From Actinocrispum wychmicini (GTDB lineage: Bacteria > Actinomycetota > Actinomycetes > Mycobacteriales > Pseudonocardiaceae): a stretch of 64,000 nt of DNA. Within the stretch, counting starts at the first letter, position 1. Each line of letters starts with the position of its first letter. The translations under genes and the position numbers were made by a program. Under the pieces are notes generated by a model that made no database searches, was not told the DNA's origin, and was given only the letters and a program-made list of their open reading frames with translations. Of this stretch, positions 45,732-54,720 are shown one piece after another. The stretch spans positions 1,181,546 to 1,245,545 of the forward strand of contig NZ_SLWS01000001.1 of assembly GCF_004345645.1 (NCBI RefSeq), given 5' to 3'.

Positions 45732-46433
45732 GTGTCAGGGTCGGCAGTGACGAGAGCGGCGTCGCTGAAGCCCGTGGTCATGCCCGACGGGGTGGGTGTG
45801 GCCAGCGGCCTGACCCTGACACCGGTCGACCGGGACCGAGTCCTGCCTGTGCTGCCAGCACTGGCCGGGCTCCTGCCCCGGGGTGGCATGCGGCGCGGCA
45901 GCACGGTGGCGGTACGCGGGTCCGTCACCCTGCTGCTCGCGTTGCTCGCCGAGGCCACGGCAGGGGGATCATGGGCCGGGGTGGTCGGCATGCCCAGGTT
46001 GGGGGTGGTGGCCGCGGCGGAGTTGGGTGTCGCCGTGACCAGGCTGGCGCTGGTCCCGTCACCGGGGGCTGATCTGCCCGCCGTGGCCGCGGCCCTCCTG
46101 GACGGCATGGACCTGGTCGTGGTGGCAGCGGGCGGCCGGATCGCCGAGCCACAGGCCCGGCGGCTGTCGGCGCGGGCCCGACACCGGGGCGCGGTCCTGA
46201 TCCCGTTCGGCCCATGGCCCGGCGCGGACCTGGAGCTGACTCACGTCCGTAGCAAGTGGACAGGCATGGAGAACGGCTACGGCCACTTGAGAAGCCGTGA
46301 GCTCACGGTGTCCGCGCGCGGCCGCGGCGCCGCTGTACGACCGACAGTGGCGTCCCTGGAAGTCACCGGCACCGGCGCGCTCGTCCTGGCGGAAACCCCT
46401 GCGGCTCCACGGCTTTCCCTCGTCTCTGACTGA
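45732..46433 (+). CDS. imuA': Mutasome accessory protein ImuA'
   Basis: 233 aa from GTG 45732, 7 nt after GGGAGG. It is a RecA-like protein without a canonical Walker A: LAGLLPRGGMRRGSTVAVRG, LLLALLAEATAGGSWAGVVG, MPRLGVVAAAELGV and ALLDGMDLVVVAAG, then ARRLSARARHRGAVLIPFGP and WPGADLELTHVRSKW. The pattern matches M. tuberculosis Rv3395c, which works with ImuB and DnaE2 in damage-induced mutagenesis. It has its own LexA box. In mycobacteria imuB is immediately downstream; here 5.1 kb intervenes. Confidence 0.85.
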   Translation: MSGSAVTRAASLKPVVMPDGVGVASGLTLTPVDRDRVLPVLPALAGLLPRGGMRRGSTVAVRGSVTLLLALLAEATAGGSWAGVVGMPRLGVVAAAELGVAVTRLALVPSPGADLPAVAAALLDGMDLVVVAAGGRIAEPQARRLSARARHRGAVLIPFGPWPGADLELTHVRSKWTGMENGYGHLRSRELTVSARGRGAAVRPTVASLEVTGTGALVLAETPAAPRLSLVSD

Positions 46434-46443
46434 CACTCGGCCA

Positions 46444-46838
46444 TCACACGACGGCAGCCGCGTACACGTCGAACGCTCTCTTGTCGAACAGCACCAGCCG
46501 CACAGCGGTGATCTCCGGGGTTTCCTTGCCAGTTTCGGTGATCGTGGCCAATGCGATCGTGGCGGCGGACTCGACTGGCCAGCGGTAGATCCCGGTGGAG
46601 ATCGCCGGGAAGGCGATGGTGCGCGCGCCGAGGCCGACCGCGACGTGCAGTGAGTTGCGGTAGCAGTCAGCCAGCAACTCCGAGCGGTCCTCTGTGGCTG
46701 ACCAGACCGGGCCGACAGTGTGTACAACCCATTTCGCCGGCAGGCGCCCCGCGGTCGTGGCCACTGCCTGGCCTGTCTTGAGGCCGCGCCCGTAGTGCCC
46801 GGCTCGCAGGGCACGGCACGCGGCGAGGATCTCCGGGC
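46444..46838 (-). pseudogene. Truncated macro-domain (ADP-ribose-binding) fragment
   Basis: The frame reads RPEILAACRALRAGHYGRGL, KTGQAVATTAGRLPAKWVVH, TVGPVWSATEDRSELLADCY, then the ADP-ribose loop in IAFPAISTGIYRWPVESAA. Family members need about 40 more N-terminal residues with [20 protein letters not shown], which are absent. The homology starts exactly where the upstream SDR gene ends, so a deletion has fused the fragment behind it. The frame can be read further upstream only through SDR sequence in another frame. ADP-ribose hydrolysis is unlikely to survive. Confidence 0.75.
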
Positions 46839-46840
46839 GG

Positions 46841-47776
46841 CTACCCGAAGGGGTCGACGCCGGTGAGGTGGACGCTGGCCGTCCACAGGTGCGCCGCCAG
46901 TGCGGTGTCGGCCAGCACTCCCCGCACCGGTTCGAGTCGGGGTTTGCCGCGCAGTCCGGCCATCCGGGGACCCCACAGCTGTCCGCCACGAACGGACGGG
47001 TCGAGGACCGCTCGGACGGCGGGCCATGCGGCGGAGTGCTTGCCCTGCAGGAGAACCCCGGCGGGCAGGCCGCGCAGTCGTTGGCCGGCGGTGCGGAGAT
47101 GGACCGGGGGACGGGACGGGGTGAGCGAGTCCAAGGCGCCGCCGGGATGGGCGACCACGCTCAGGACCGTGTGTCCCGCGGCTCGCAGGCGGCGGTCGAG
47201 CTCGAACCCGAACAGCATCTGTGCCAGCTTCGACCGGGCGTAGGCGTCCTTTGCCTGGTAGTCGCGGGTGACCTGGAGGTCGTCCAGGTCGAGCCGGGCG
47301 GTTTTCGCCACGAAGCTGCCGGTGGTGACGACCCGACCGGCGGGGGCCGCCGAGAGCAGCGGCGCCAGCCATCCGGTCAGGGCGAAGTGGCCGAGGTGGT
47401 TGGTGGCGAACATCAGCTCGTGCCCGTCTTGGGTTTCCGACCGTCGGGGGTGGTCGAGCGATACGCCGGCGTTGCACACGACCGCGTCGAGGCGATCCAG
47501 CTCCAGTGCGTCCACCGAGGACTTGAGGGTGGCCGGTTCGGCCAGGTTCAGTGGCAGGTGACTCAGCCGGGCAGCCGGAACACGGGACTGGATCGCGGCC
47601 ATCGCGGCCGCGGCCTTGGCGGCGTCCCGGCTGCCGAGGACGACGACTGCCCCGACGCTGGCGAGCTGTTCGGCGACGAAGTAGCCGATACCCGCGTTCC
47701 CGCCGGTGACCAGGATGTTCTTGTCCTCAGCCGAGGGGAGTCGGTGGACGTTCCAGGGTGGCATGTCGGCGTTCAC
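46841..47776 (-). CDS. Short-chain dehydrogenase/reductase
   Basis: 311 aa, GTG at 47776 (ATG at 47764 also in frame). Cofactor motif NILVTGGNAGIGYFVAEQLA, structural VVCNAGVSL, and the catalytic Tyr-Lys pair in DAYARSKLAQMLFGFEL. The type is the WW-domain oxidoreductase/retinol-dehydrogenase-like SDR group common in actinomycetes. Its start overlaps the stop of the TetR gene (GTGA), so the two are coupled. Substrate unknown. Confidence 0.9.
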   Translation of the reverse strand: MNADMPPWNVHRLPSAEDKNILVTGGNAGIGYFVAEQLASVGAVVVLGSRDAAKAAAAMAAIQSRVPAARLSHLPLNLAEPATLKSSVDALELDRLDAVVCNAGVSLDHPRRSETQDGHELMFATNHLGHFALTGWLAPLLSAAPAGRVVTTGSFVAKTARLDLDDLQVTRDYQAKDAYARSKLAQMLFGFELDRRLRAAGHTVLSVVAHPGGALDSLTPSRPPVHLRTAGQRLRGLPAGVLLQGKHSAAWPAVRAVLDPSVRGGQLWGPRMAGLRGKPRLEPVRGVLADTALAAHLWTASVHLTGVDPFG

Positions 47777-48351
47777 CCCACCAGCTTGCCTCCACCGGCG
47801 AGGAGGGCGAACACCAGTTGGTGCAGGGTCTTGCGCAGCCGGCCGGTCTCGCCGCGGCGGATCAGGTGGATCACCAGGTCGCTGTGCAGTGAGCCCAACA
47901 GGATGTGGGCCATCAGGTCGGCGTCGAGGTCCGGGCGCGCCGCCGCGATCAGCCCGCCGACGTGGCGATGCCAGCGCTGGTACACGTCGCTTGCCTGGCG
48001 TCCGCCCTCCTCGGCCTGTTCGTAGGCCGCGATCAGGCCGATGTTGCGGGTGGCCAACACCATCACCGCGTCGAAGAACGCGATGAGCCGCTCGGCCGCG
48101 GGCGCGCCGGGGCCCAGTGGCGGCGGTCCGTCGGCCATCGCGTCCAGCAGGGTCTTGGCGCGTTCCTCGACCAGTTCGCGCATCAGGGCCGTGCGGCTGC
48201 CGAACCGGTGGAACACCGTTCCCTTGCCGACTCCGGCCGCCCTCGCTATGTCCTCAATGGACACGTCGGCCGGGTCGTGCTCGCTCAGTAGCCGCTCGGC
48301 GGCGGCCAGGATCGCGGCTCGGTTGCGAGCCGCGTCGGCGCGTTCCGGCAT
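47773..48351 (-). CDS. TetR-family repressor of the SDR/quinone-reductase locus
   Basis: 192 aa; ATG at 48351 (MPERADAARNRAAILAAAER) is preferred because AAGGGG is properly spaced. Helix-turn-helix: VSIEDIARAAGVGKGTVFHR, then FGSRTALMRELVEER. A helical ligand domain follows. It is divergent from the quinone reductase over a 79-bp gap holding two operator-like palindromes, and is the first gene of the operon with the SDR. Confidence 0.92.
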   Translation of the reverse strand: MPERADAARNRAAILAAAERLLSEHDPADVSIEDIARAAGVGKGTVFHRFGSRTALMRELVEERAKTLLDAMADGPPPLGPGAPAAERLIAFFDAVMVLATRNIGLIAAYEQAEEGGRQASDVYQRWHRHVGGLIAAARPDLDADLMAHILLGSLHSDLVIHLIRRGETGRLRKTLHQLVFALLAGGGKLVG

Positions 48352-48360
48352 GGACACCCC

Positions 48361-48417
48361 TTGACAAGTGGACCGTCGGTCAACATAGTACCAGGAGATA
48401 ACTGGACCGGCGGTTCA
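48361..48417 (+). promoter_or_regulatory. Promoter with two TetR operators before the quinone reductase
   Basis: TTGACA (48361-48366) and CATAGT (48384-48389) are spaced 17 nt, a good housekeeping promoter. Two copies of one palindrome, TGGACCGTCGGTCAA (48369-48383) and TGGACCGGCGGTTCA (48403-48417), overlap and follow it. Binding here would block transcription in both directions. Confidence 0.7.
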
Positions 48418-48430
48418 CTTAGGAGTACGC

Positions 48431-49369
48431 ATGCGCGCGGTGGTCATGCACGAGACAGGCGGGCCGGAAGTGCTTGTCCTGACGGACATCCCGAAACCCG
48501 AGCCCGGACCGGGCCAGGTGCTGGTGCGGATCGAGGCGATCGGGGTCAGCGTCGGCGAGACCCGGATGCGGGCGGGCGCGTACCCGCTTCAGTTGCCGAT
48601 GGTGCTCGGCGCCGAGGCGGCGGGCGTCGTCGAGAAGCTGGGCGACGGTGTCGAGCCGTCGCTGATGGACGCTCGGGTCGTGATGGTGACGGGCGGGGCC
48701 GGGTCGTACGCGGAGTTCATCGCGGTCAACGCCGGCAACGTGACCAAAGTTCCCGATGGGTTGTCCGCCCAGGACGCGGTCGCGTCCGCCGCGCCCGGTG
48801 CGTTGGCACTCGCGTTACTGCACCGCGCGGGGCTGCGCGGCGGAGAAACGGTACTGGTCGAAGGAGGATCCGGAAAGGTTGGCGGCTACCTGGTCAGGCA
48901 CGTCCGCGAGTTCGGTGTCGAGCGGATCGTGGCCACCGCGTCACGCAAGCCGGTCGAGGGCGCGGATGTCGTGCTGGACCACGGAAATCCGGACTGGACG
49001 GACGATCTGGACCCGCTCGACGTGGCCTTCGACATGGCCGGCGGCGAGACCACCAGACGAGTGCTCGGCAAGCTGAAACCAGGCGGTCGGATGCTGCTCT
49101 ACGGCGCGCTCACCGCGCAGCCGGAGCTGGATCCGGTGGCAGTACAGGGACAGGGGCTCCAGGTCATCGGATGCGGCGGCCCGTTGTGGTTCCGGCAATG
49201 CCTGGACGTGCACTACCCGGAGTTCGTCGACCTGGCCGCACGGGGCCGAACCCACCTCCAGCCGGTGGCCGACGTCCTGCCGCTGGACCTGGCGGCGGAG
49301 GCGCACCGGCGGGTGGCGGCCAGTGCCGGGCGGATCTTGCTGCGGCCCAACTTGGGTTTGGACAGTTGA
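48431..49369 (+). CDS. NADPH:quinone-reductase-like MDR oxidoreductase
   Basis: 312 aa, ATG at 48431 after AGGAG. Medium-chain dehydrogenase/reductase fold without zinc ligands: MRAVVMHETGGPEVLVLTDI, VLGAEAAGVVEKLGDGVE, and the NADPH loop VLVEGGSGKVGGYLVRHV. This branch reduces quinones or enones with NADPH and is often controlled by an adjacent TetR repressor that senses electrophiles. Substrate not determinable. Confidence 0.9.
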   Translation: MRAVVMHETGGPEVLVLTDIPKPEPGPGQVLVRIEAIGVSVGETRMRAGAYPLQLPMVLGAEAAGVVEKLGDGVEPSLMDARVVMVTGGAGSYAEFIAVNAGNVTKVPDGLSAQDAVASAAPGALALALLHRAGLRGGETVLVEGGSGKVGGYLVRHVREFGVERIVATASRKPVEGADVVLDHGNPDWTDDLDPLDVAFDMAGGETTRRVLGKLKPGGRMLLYGALTAQPELDPVAVQGQGLQVIGCGGPLWFRQCLDVHYPEFVDLAARGRTHLQPVADVLPLDLAAEAHRRVAASAGRILLRPNLGLDS

Positions 49370-49536
49370 TCGTTCGGGGATCTTTCGGTGGAGATCTCTC
49401 TGCTGTGATGTGATCGAGCCATGCCAGTCACGGGCGGACCGATGAGTTTGCCCCGCGTCAATTGTCTGTACATGGTGTGTCGGAGCACGGTCGCTCCGGT
49501 GCCGGTTGGCGTCCCCGAGATCACCAGGAGGATCCT

Positions 49537-50124
49537 GTGCGAGAGCTGCGGGTGGACATGTTCAGCACGGTCGACGGATACGGTGGCAGCAACCCGCCGG
49601 ACGCTCCGTACTGGGGTTACGGTGCGCCGGGTCTTTTCGAATGGATACACGCCCAACTCGCCGAGGAGCACGTCATGCTCATGGGCGCCACGACCTACCG
49701 GCAGATGTCCGAGATTGTCGCGCGACACGAGGACCCGACGTTTCCCCGGATGGCGGAGCTTCCCAAGATCGTGTTCTCCAAGACGCTCCAGCCACCGTTG
49801 ACGTGGGCGAACACCACGGTGGTCGACGAGCTGGTCGAGACGGCCGTGCCGGCGTTGAAGGCCATGTCGGACGGCCTGCCGATGCGCACCATCGGCAGCC
49901 CGTCCCTGGTGCGCAGCCTCTTCCGGCTCGGCCTGGTCGATCGGGTCCGGGTGATGGTCTTCCCCACGATCCGCGGTGTCACCGGTGATGGCCCGGTATT
50001 CGCCGAGGCGCCGGACCTTGAGCTGAGCCTGACCGGGACGAGCGTGATCGACGACCGTCTCGTCCTGCTCGACTATCGCGTTGGTGGTCCGGCAAGAGTG
50101 GCAGGGAGCCAGGTAACCGAGTAA
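49537..50124 (+). CDS. Dihydrofolate-reductase-like (RibD C-terminal) protein
   Basis: 195 aa from GTG 49537, behind AGGAGG. It reads RELRVDMFSTVDGYGGSN, VMLMGATTYRQMSEIVARHE, PKIVFSKTLQPPLTWANTTV and LPMRTIGSPSLVRSLFRLGL, the NADPH-binding pattern of RibD_C domain proteins. Such stand-alone proteins are common in actinomycetes and are not proven folate or riboflavin enzymes. A 167-bp gap separates it from the quinone reductase. Confidence 0.88.
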   Translation: MRELRVDMFSTVDGYGGSNPPDAPYWGYGAPGLFEWIHAQLAEEHVMLMGATTYRQMSEIVARHEDPTFPRMAELPKIVFSKTLQPPLTWANTTVVDELVETAVPALKAMSDGLPMRTIGSPSLVRSLFRLGLVDRVRVMVFPTIRGVTGDGPVFAEAPDLELSLTGTSVIDDRLVLLDYRVGGPARVAGSQVTE

Positions 50125-50151
50125 GGCCCGCAACCCGCTGGTGTCGAACAA

Positions 50152-50559
50152 ATGAGCGAGCTGAAGCGGATCCACCGCGAACCCCGGCCGATCATGTTCC
50201 GCCGGGTCCCGGACGAGCTGCCCGCCATGCAGCGGGCCTGGGCCGAATTGGAGACGCTGGTCGGCGTGCGCGGCCGCAAGTTCTACGGCGTCTTCGACGA
50301 GAACGCCGTGCGGTATCACGTGTGCGCCGAGATCCGGCCGGAAGACCCGGACGACCGGTTCGGGCTGGAGGTGGGCGAACTGGCCGGCGGGACGTACCTC
50401 CAGCTGGTGCTCAAGGGCGAGCCGCCCGAGGTGTACTCGGGCATCGGGCCGGGATTCGACCGGTTACGGTCCACTGTGGAGCGTGACACCACCCGGCACG
50501 ACGTCGAGTTCTACCGGCGACGGGACGAGATCGAGCTGTGGCTGCCGGTCACCGCGTAG
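50152..50559 (+). CDS. GyrI-like small-molecule-binding domain protein
   Basis: 135 aa starting MSELKRIHREPRPIMFRRVP. The layout of a single GyrI-like/SOUL-type domain is seen: paired strands (FYGVFDENAVRYHVCAEIRP, LAGGTYLQLVLKGEPPEVYS) around helices, ending EFYRRRDEIELWLPVT. Such domains bind small hydrophobic molecules. It lies 27 bp after the DHFR-like gene, so the two may be cotranscribed. Its end overlaps the convergent membrane-protein gene by 11 bp. Confidence 0.75.
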   Translation: MSELKRIHREPRPIMFRRVPDELPAMQRAWAELETLVGVRGRKFYGVFDENAVRYHVCAEIRPEDPDDRFGLEVGELAGGTYLQLVLKGEPPEVYSGIGPGFDRLRSTVERDTTRHDVEFYRRRDEIELWLPVTA

Positions 50560-51445
50560 CCTCCTCGGGGTACGGGAAGGCGTAGAACCGGAGTGCGATC
50601 TCGCGCGTGCCGGGTCCGGCTTTGTCGTGTGTGAGGCAGTAACGGGTCAGCAGGTCGTCGTACTCGGCGTCGAAGCGCGCCAGGTCAGCCTCGCTCAGGT
50701 GGAGCACGGACCGGTGCCCCTTGGCCCAGCCGCCGAACTCGTCGCGGTTCCTGGCGGCCCACGTCAGCAGGCGCAGCTCGTTGTCGTACTTCTCGTCGAG
50801 ATACGCCTTGAGCCGGTGGTCCATGCCGGCCGGGTCAGGCTGTTCGATGCTCAGCGAGGCCGTCCGCCACCGGCCGTCCCGGCCCTGGCGGACATGTCCG
50901 GCCTCGGCCAGCGTGGTCAGCCTCGCGGTCACCTCCGCCACGGGCACGCCCAGATCGGTGGCCAGCGTGTCGGCAGTGGCCGGCGCGAGGCCTTTGAGCG
51001 CGCGCGACAGCGCCAGATAGGACTCGTCCCGGTTGATCTCGACGTCCCGCACGGTCAGCTTGCGCCGCGGCATGCCGCCGACAAGGAGCTTTCTGGCGTG
51101 CCACAACAGGATCATGGCCAGCGGAACCTCCAGGAACACCGCCATCAGCAGGCTGGTCAGGCCGTTCTTCTTGCTGTTCCAGTCGAACACCACGTCGAAC
51201 CACGCGTCGGCACACAGCAGGGCAGCCGTGGCCGCAAGTACTGGCACGGCCGCGCGGCGCCGGCGCAGTCCCAGCCAGGCCGCGGTGGCGAAACAGCAGA
51301 CCAGCGCCACGTCGAACCCGACCCAGGCCAGCCGCCACTCGCTGGCGCGGTAGCGGTCGGGCAGCGAGTCCGCCAGGTAGATGGTCCACGGCACCAGGCA
51401 GACGGCCGCCGCGCCGACGATGATGAGCAGGATCCGTCGCGACAT
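50549..51445 (-). CDS. Four-helix membrane protein with cytoplasmic winged-helix-like region
   Basis: About 298 aa from ATG 51445 (MSRRILLIIVGAAAVCLVPW). Four hydrophobic segments lie in the first 130 residues. The rest is soluble, with a winged-helix-like stretch (ALKGLAPATADTLATDLGVP, VAEVTARLTTLAEAGHVRQG) followed by a helical end. No known family was recognised. There is no good ribosome-binding site; CATACCT lies 7 nt before the ATG and could be a -10 for a leaderless transcript. Divergent from imuB. Confidence 0.75.
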   Translation of the reverse strand: MSRRILLIIVGAAAVCLVPWTIYLADSLPDRYRASEWRLAWVGFDVALVCCFATAAWLGLRRRRAAVPVLAATAALLCADAWFDVVFDWNSKKNGLTSLLMAVFLEVPLAMILLWHARKLLVGGMPRRKLTVRDVEINRDESYLALSRALKGLAPATADTLATDLGVPVAEVTARLTTLAEAGHVRQGRDGRWRTASLSIEQPDPAGMDHRLKAYLDEKYDNELRLLTWAARNRDEFGGWAKGHRSVLHLSEADLARFDAEYDDLLTRYCLTHDKAGPGTREIALRFYAFPYPEEATR

Positions 51446-51537
51446 GACAGCAAGGTATGCCGACGCGTTGTGGCTGGCCATCGGGTGTCGCCCCGATGAT
51501 CACACGTAAGGGTGACGCCAGTTGACCCCGAAGAAAG

Positions 51538-51553
51538 TCGAACCTATGTTCGA
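51538..51553. promoter_or_regulatory. LexA (SOS) box abutting imuB
   Basis: TCGAACCTATGTTCGA, a perfect SOS box, ends 3 nt before the imuB ATG at 51557. Its inner TATGTT could be the -10, so LexA would cover the core promoter of a leaderless transcript. Confidence 0.9.
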
Positions 51554-51556
51554 ATT

Positions 51557-53113
51557 ATGCGAACTCTAGTGGTCTGGTGCCCGGACTGGCCGGTGGTGGC
51601 GGCCGCGTCCGTGGCCGGGCTGCTCCTGGCCGTCCCGATGGCGGTGGTCGCGGCCAACCGGCTGGTGGCCACGTCCGCCGTGGCCAGGGCCGAAGGGGTG
51701 CGTCGCGGCATGCGCCGGCGCGAGGCCCAGGGCAAGTGCCCCGAACTCGTGGTGTTCGACGACGACCCGGTCCGGGACGCCCGGCTGTTCGAGGCGGTGG
51801 CGGCCGCCGTCGAGGAGTTGGCCGTCGGGGTGGAGGTCGTCCGGCCGGGCGTGGTCGCGGTGCCCGCGCGCGGACCGGCGGGATACTTCGGCAGCGAGGA
51901 AGCGGCTGCCGAGCGACTGGTCGACCAGGTCGCCGACCGGACCGGTGTGGAAAGCCAGGTCGGCGTGGCCGACGGGCTCTTCGCGGCGACCCTGGCCGCG
52001 CGGCGAGGCATGCTGGTGGCGCCGGAGCGCAGCGCGGAGTTCCTGGCGCCATTGGCCGTCAACGAGTTGCAGCAGCCGGGCGGTCCGGACCGGACCGGCC
52101 TGGTCGACCTGTTACGCCGCCTCGGGTTGCGGACCTTGGGCGGGTTCGCCGGGCTCGCCGAACGTGACGTCGCCTCCAGGTTCGACGCGGACGCGATCCG
52201 TGCGCACCGGTTGGCCCGCGGGCTGGAGGAACGTCCGCCGGCGCGGCGTCGCCCGCCACCGGATCTGTCGGTCGCGGCCGAGTTGGACCCGCCGGTGGAC
52301 CGGGTGGACGCGGCGGCGTTCGTGGCCAGATCGCTCGCTGACCGGTTGCACGCCGGCTTGGCCGCCCATGGCCTGGCCTGCACCCGCCTGGGCATCTATG
52401 CGCTCAGCGAGCGCGACGAGGAACTCGGCCGGGTGTGGCGGTGCGCGGAACCGTTATCCCCCAACGGGATCGCCGACCGGGTCCGCTGGCAACTGGACGG
52501 CTGGTTACGCACCGGCGGCCCCACCGCCGGCCTGCGGCGACTATGGCTCGAACCGGAGGAGGTCGTCGAAGGCCAGGCCCTGCAACTGGATCTCTGGCGC
52601 GGTCACGGTCATGCCGAGGCGGCGGAGCGGGCCGGTCGGGCGATGGTCCGCGTGCAGAGCCTGCTTGGGCCCGAGGCGGTGGCCACGCCGCTGCTCGTCG
52701 GCGGCCGTGGTCCCGTCGACCGAGTCCGCCTGGTGCCGTGGGGCGACGAGCTCCGGTCCACATCGGACCCCACGCTGCCCTGGCCGGGCCGGCTGCCGGC
52801 ACCGTCTCCCTCGGTCGTGTTCACCGAACCGGTCGCGGCCCGTGTGGTCGACGCCGCGGGAGCGCCCATCCACGTCACCGAACGGGACGAACTCACCGGA
52901 ACCCCGGCCGAAGTGGGTGTGCGCGGCGCCCCACCTCGACGGGTGCGCGCCTGGGCCGGCCCATGGTCGTCAGACGAACGTTGGTGGGACCGAGCCTCCT
53001 CATCCCACCAGGCCCGTGTCCAGGTCGTCCTCGGCGACGACGAAGACCGCCAGACAGCGCTACTTCTGGCCTACCACAACGGAAACTGGCTCGTCCAAGC
53101 CCACTACGACTGA
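51557..53113 (+). CDS. imuB: Y-family-like mutasome protein ImuB
   Basis: 518 aa starting MRTLVVWCPDWPVVAAASVA. The catalytic-type fold of Y-family polymerases is recognisable (VVFDDDPVRDARLFEAVAAA, VGVADGLFAATLAARRG, the helix-hairpin-helix RLGLRTLGGFAGLAERDVAS, and a little-finger-like region), but the acidic active-site residues are missing, as known for ImuB. The C-terminal part ends RQTALLLAYHNGNWLVQAHY. It is the hub that recruits DnaE2 and ImuA' to the beta clamp in SOS mutagenesis. Confidence 0.92.
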   Translation: MRTLVVWCPDWPVVAAASVAGLLLAVPMAVVAANRLVATSAVARAEGVRRGMRRREAQGKCPELVVFDDDPVRDARLFEAVAAAVEELAVGVEVVRPGVVAVPARGPAGYFGSEEAAAERLVDQVADRTGVESQVGVADGLFAATLAARRGMLVAPERSAEFLAPLAVNELQQPGGPDRTGLVDLLRRLGLRTLGGFAGLAERDVASRFDADAIRAHRLARGLEERPPARRRPPPDLSVAAELDPPVDRVDAAAFVARSLADRLHAGLAAHGLACTRLGIYALSERDEELGRVWRCAEPLSPNGIADRVRWQLDGWLRTGGPTAGLRRLWLEPEEVVEGQALQLDLWRGHGHAEAAERAGRAMVRVQSLLGPEAVATPLLVGGRGPVDRVRLVPWGDELRSTSDPTLPWPGRLPAPSPSVVFTEPVAARVVDAAGAPIHVTERDELTGTPAEVGVRGAPPRRVRAWAGPWSSDERWWDRASSSHQARVQVVLGDDEDRQTALLLAYHNGNWLVQAHYD

Positions 53114-53168
53114 CCCAACGGAGTGTCCGGCCGCCAGGCAGGGGTCCCGGTCGGTGTCCTGTAAGCCG

Positions 53169-54087
53169 GTGAAAGTGTGGGCGGTGATTGAGCCGTTGCT
53201 GCCGCCGGAGTCCGGTGGTGGGCGGCGGTGGCGGGATCACCAGCTGATGATCGACGCGATCCTGTGGAAGCTACGGACTGGGGCGCCGTGCCGTGACCTG
53301 TCCGAACGGTACGGGCCGTGGAAGACCGCGCACGAGCGGCTGCGGTTGTGGACCAAGAACGGCACCTGGCAGAAGATCCTGGATGAGGTGATAGCCAAAG
53401 ACGACGCGGTCGGCGATCTGGAGTGGGTCATGAGTGCGGACTCCAGTGTGGTCCAGGCCCACCAGCACGCCGCTGGCGCCGGAAAGGGGCTGCCAGCCTG
53501 CGATCGAGGCCTTCGCGGTCCAGGGCGAAGGACTCGGCCGGTCCCCGGGCGGGCTGAGCACGAAGATCCATCTGGCGGTGGACGGCCGCGGGTTGCCGAC
53601 GCGTGCGATCGTGACGCCTGGGCAGGCCGGGGACAACCCGCAATTGCCGTCGCTGCTGGACGGCATCCGGGTAAGGCGGCGTTGGTCAAGGTCGGCCTGG
53701 AGCACCGGCCGCACGAGATGTCCGGCGGTGAGCCGTGTCGGACCAGGGCATCTCCGCACCCGGCCGGACACGGTCGTCGCGGACAAGGCCTACCCACATC
53801 CCTCGACCCGCCGGGCGCTACGCGAGCGAGGCTTTCGTTTCACCTGCCCAGAACGCGCAGATCAGATCGCTCGACGCTCAGCCAAGGGTTCGCGCGCCGG
53901 CCGCCCGCCTGCCCTCAATGCCCACCAGTACAAGCAGCGCAACGTGGTCGAGCGGCGTTTCAACCGACTCAAACAGTTCCGGGACCTACTACCCACTACG
54001 CCAAACCGACAGCGCACGCTCCCCAAGTGGCGCAACGCTCTCACTGTCAAACAGCGGCGCGGTCATCAACGGGGCCGCCGCACCTAG
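53169..54087 (+). pseudogene. IS5-family transposase, frameshifted and decayed
   Basis: Begins VKVWAVIEPLLPPESGGGRR at GTG 53169. The first frame carries the IS5 N-terminal region and first catalytic Asp in LEWVMSADSSVVQAHQHAAG. Near 53485 (around GGAAAGGGG) coding moves to the -1 frame, which reads AFAVQGEGLGRSPGGLSTKI, then the second Asp in VVADKAYPHPSTRRAL and the Glu in NVVERRFNRLKQFRDL. The middle shift may be the usual programmed one, but the segment at about 53670-53740 and the C-terminal end need further shifts, so the copy is probably dead. Clear terminal inverted repeats were not found. Confidence 0.8.
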
Positions 54088-54189
54088 GCATCATCAACGC
54101 CGCTGCCACGCCCAGCTCTGCCGTCAGCAACACCCCCGCCACACCCAACTTCGCGGTGATAGCGACCATGCTTTCCGCAGCCCTGCGGT

Positions 54190-54720
54190 AGGTGGGGTGC
54201 CGCCGCGGGCGGGGATCCGTTCCCGAAGCGGGCCGGCCGGCGTTGTTGGCGTGGCGGGGTGGATCGACTGGAAGTAGTCGGTTGGAGTTGGTCGGGGAGA
54301 CGTTGCGGGCGGCGTGGGAGCAGCTTGCCGACACCGTCCCGAGTGGTTGGTCGAGCATGCTGATCCAGAACGGCCCGATCGTTACGGGCCGCGGGTCGAG
54401 ATGTTTTGGTTGCACGCAGGTGGAGTTGTTGCGGCGGGTGTAGGTGGAGGAGTACCAGGTGGCCGGGTATGGCACCGCGCACACGGTGACCCGGGCCGCC
54501 GGCGACCAGGTGACGGTGGTGGGGCCGGTGTTGCCGGACGCCACCTGGCAAAACAGCGCCGCACAGAGGGGTATGCGGCCACGGACTTCCGGATCGAGTG
54601 GGACGCTCGGGTGGTGACCTGCCCCTGGAGTAAGGGCAGCACGTGCTGGTCACCCCGCGACAATCTTGGGTCCATCTGCTGCGACAAAGTCCGTCCGAGC
54701 GGAGCGGGGACGATCACCAC
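54190..54720 (+). pseudogene. IS1182-type transposase remnant
   Basis: Scattered pieces in different frames match the IS1182 order: LVGETLRAAWEQLADTVP, then PEWLVEHADPERPDRYGPRVE (split over frames; under 22 residues in total), then TVTRAAGDQVTVVGPVLPDA with TWQNSAAQ, then YAATDFRIEWDARVVTCPWS with KGSTCWSP. No start or continuous frame remains. It lies just downstream of the IS5 remnant, so this is a mobile-element scar between imuB and the next SOS box. The family assignment is from pattern memory. Confidence 0.65.

Noticed and set aside
51945..53168. Alternative-frame ORF running through imuB into the IS5 transposase
   Set aside because: The imuB frame carries recognisable family sequence; the other frame is a shadow that happens to join the transposase frame.
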